64,000 nt of DNA, from NCBI RefSeq assembly GCF_006265175.1, contig NZ_VDCQ01000006.1:68074-132073 (forward strand), written 5' to 3'. The stretch is from Paenibacillus hemerocallicola (GTDB taxonomy: Bacteria; Bacillota; Bacilli; Paenibacillales; NBRC-103111). Shown piece after piece: positions 63,329 through 64,000 of this stretch. A program made the position numbers and the translations under genes. The notes below the pieces were generated by a model. It was not told where the DNA came from. It did no database searches and saw only the letters and a program-made list of their open reading frames with translations. Position 1 is the stretch's first letter. Each line of letters starts with the position of its first letter.

Positions 63329-63781
63329 ATGAGCATGACCGAGACTCAAACGCTTGATATGGCGCAACTGCTCCTGCAAGCGTACAATGTCGGAGACATG
63401 ATCAATAGCTCCGCGGAAGTGGCGGAATATATACGTTGGAAAAACGCCGTGGAACGCGATTCCGTAATCCAGTCGGCCGTCGCGGCATTTGCCAAGGCGA
63501 AGCTGATGTTCGAGGATTGCGAAAGGTTCGGACATTTTCATCCGGATTATCACGCCGCGTTGGAAGTTGTTAATAAAGCGCAGGAAAAGCTCGACGCCTT
63601 CGAAGCGGTCCGGCGGTTCAAGGAAGCGGAAGCGCGGCTCGACGATCTGCTGTTCAGCGTATCGGAGACGATCGCTCACGCCGTATCGGAGACGATCAAG
63701 GTGCCGAGCAACAATCCGCTGCCGACCGGCGGCAGCTGCAGCACCGGCGGCTGCAGCGGGGGTTGCAGCAGCTGCGGCTGA
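63329..63781 (+). CDS. ylbF: YlbF-family protein with Cys-rich tail
   Basis: This 150-residue helical protein matches B. subtilis YlbF in its long helix pair: KAKLMFEDCERFGHFHPDYH, then LEVVNKAQEKLDAFEAVRRF, and SETIAHAVSETIKVPSNNP. It ends in a Gly/Cys tail GGSCSTGGCSGGCSSCG, a feature also present in YlbF. YlbF works with YmcA and YaaT in a complex carrying iron-sulfur clusters that supports RNase Y-dependent processing, competence and sporulation. AAGGAGG lies nine bases before the ATG, and it is 18 bases after the helicase-partner gene. Confidence 0.9.
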   Translation: MSMTETQTLDMAQLLLQAYNVGDMINSSAEVAEYIRWKNAVERDSVIQSAVAAFAKAKLMFEDCERFGHFHPDYHAALEVVNKAQEKLDAFEAVRRFKEAEARLDDLLFSVSETIAHAVSETIKVPSNNPLPTGGSCSTGGCSGGCSSCG

Positions 63782-63784
63782 CGG

Positions 63785-64000
63785 TTATAAGTGCAGCTTG
63801 AAATCGGGCACGACGGAGCCGACCTTGTCTCCGCTCCAGTTCCGCACCGGCGGACGATGGAACGGGGCGAGGGCGGCCAACTCGTCGGGCTTTAACCAAC
63901 CGAGTTGAATAAGCGCTTCCACTACCGTAGGATACAGCGCTCGCTGTGCCCCGTCGGCGATTTTGACGGCGAGAGCGACGCCCTCTTCCGGTACGGTCAG
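63785..64000 (-). CDS. L-asparaginase II family protein, C-terminus (partial)
   Basis: Reading inward from the window edge, 71 residues remain: VPEEGVALAVKIADGAQRAL, YPTVVEALIQLGWLKPDELA, and the end PVRNWSGDKVGSVVPDFKLHL with a TAA stop at 63785-63787. This is the characteristic C-terminus of the asparaginase II (AnsA2/Rhizobium etli-type) family, not of the AnsA/AnsB fold. The catalytic part lies outside the window. It is convergent with ylbF, leaving a three-base gap. Confidence 0.8.
   Translation of the reverse strand: MTVPEEGVALAVKIADGAQRALYPTVVEALIQLGWLKPDELAALAPFHRPPVRNWSGDKVGSVVPDFKLHL

Overview
The window reads as core chromosome of an endospore-forming, moderately GC-rich Gram-positive bacterium of the Paenibacillaceae (Paenibacillus/Cohnella type). 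The signs are CotF-type coat proteins, strong AGGAGG ribosome binding sites with frequent GTG/TTG starts, SLH-domain wall anchoring, a tyrosyl-tRNA synthetase T-box, bacillithiol-linked ytxJ, YlaN, YugN, YktB and YlbF, and the gene order ytxJ-ccpA-acuC-acuA-acsA-pbp-tyrS-rpsD-dgcP, which follows Bacillus subtilis. I saw no rRNA, tRNA, CRISPR array, prophage or complete insertion sequence, and no recognisable defence island.

Layout. 1-9 kb: end of a WYL regulator, an SRPBCC protein, a glyoxalase-family remnant and an intact VOC protein, an AraC regulator beside a phytanoyl-CoA dioxygenase-like enzyme, a cytochrome c fused to three SLH domains, two secreted proteins, YktB, and htpG behind a CIRCE operator with a decayed LuxR-type gene just upstream. 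9.4-16.5 kb: a conserved unknown, then a sugar-acid locus (LacI regulator, LarA-like isomerase, gluconate kinase, SDR oxidoreductase, 6-phosphogluconate dehydrogenase). 17-23 kb: aroK, rhodanese, paired FluC/CrcB fluoride channels, an unusual AroA, a C39-like protein, a CoA-binding protein and three spore-coat-type genes. 23-29 kb: a PTS permease joined to enzyme I, a ceramidase-like hydrolase, a DJ-1/PfpI protein and VanZ. 30-45 kb: the B. subtilis-like block around ccpA, acetate/acetoin genes, class A PBP, T-box-tyrS, rpsD and a GAF-GGDEF diguanylate cyclase. 45-58 kb: lipoprotein, TVP38 membrane protein, M29 aminopeptidase, an HPr-like protein without the catalytic His, ald with an AdeR-like regulator, ylaN, a Ca2+/H+ antiporter, Asp23, a second DJ-1, GNAT, FtsW/SpoVE, yugN, M20 amidohydrolase and a CBS protein. 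58-64 kb: secreted SNase lipoprotein, an XPB-type helicase with its partner protein, ylbF, and the C-terminus of an asparaginase II.

Carbon-flow genes recur: a PTS with enzyme I, CcpA, an HPr-like protein keeping only the regulatory serine region, a gluconate/hexonate branch ending in the pentose phosphate pathway, and acetate activation with a cre-like site before acsA. The most unusual items are (i) the LarA-GntK-SDR-Gnd set, which could form a nickel-pincer-dependent route from mannonate to gluconate; (ii) the wall-anchored SLH cytochrome c; (iii) a roughly 0.3-kb non-coding element present three times in intergenic regions and built of ATAACGGAA/TTCCGTTAT half-sites; (iv) an AroA that departs from the usual glyphosate-contact residues; and (v) the histidine-less HPr paralogue. 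All assignments come from reading the sequence and family knowledge; no searches were run.
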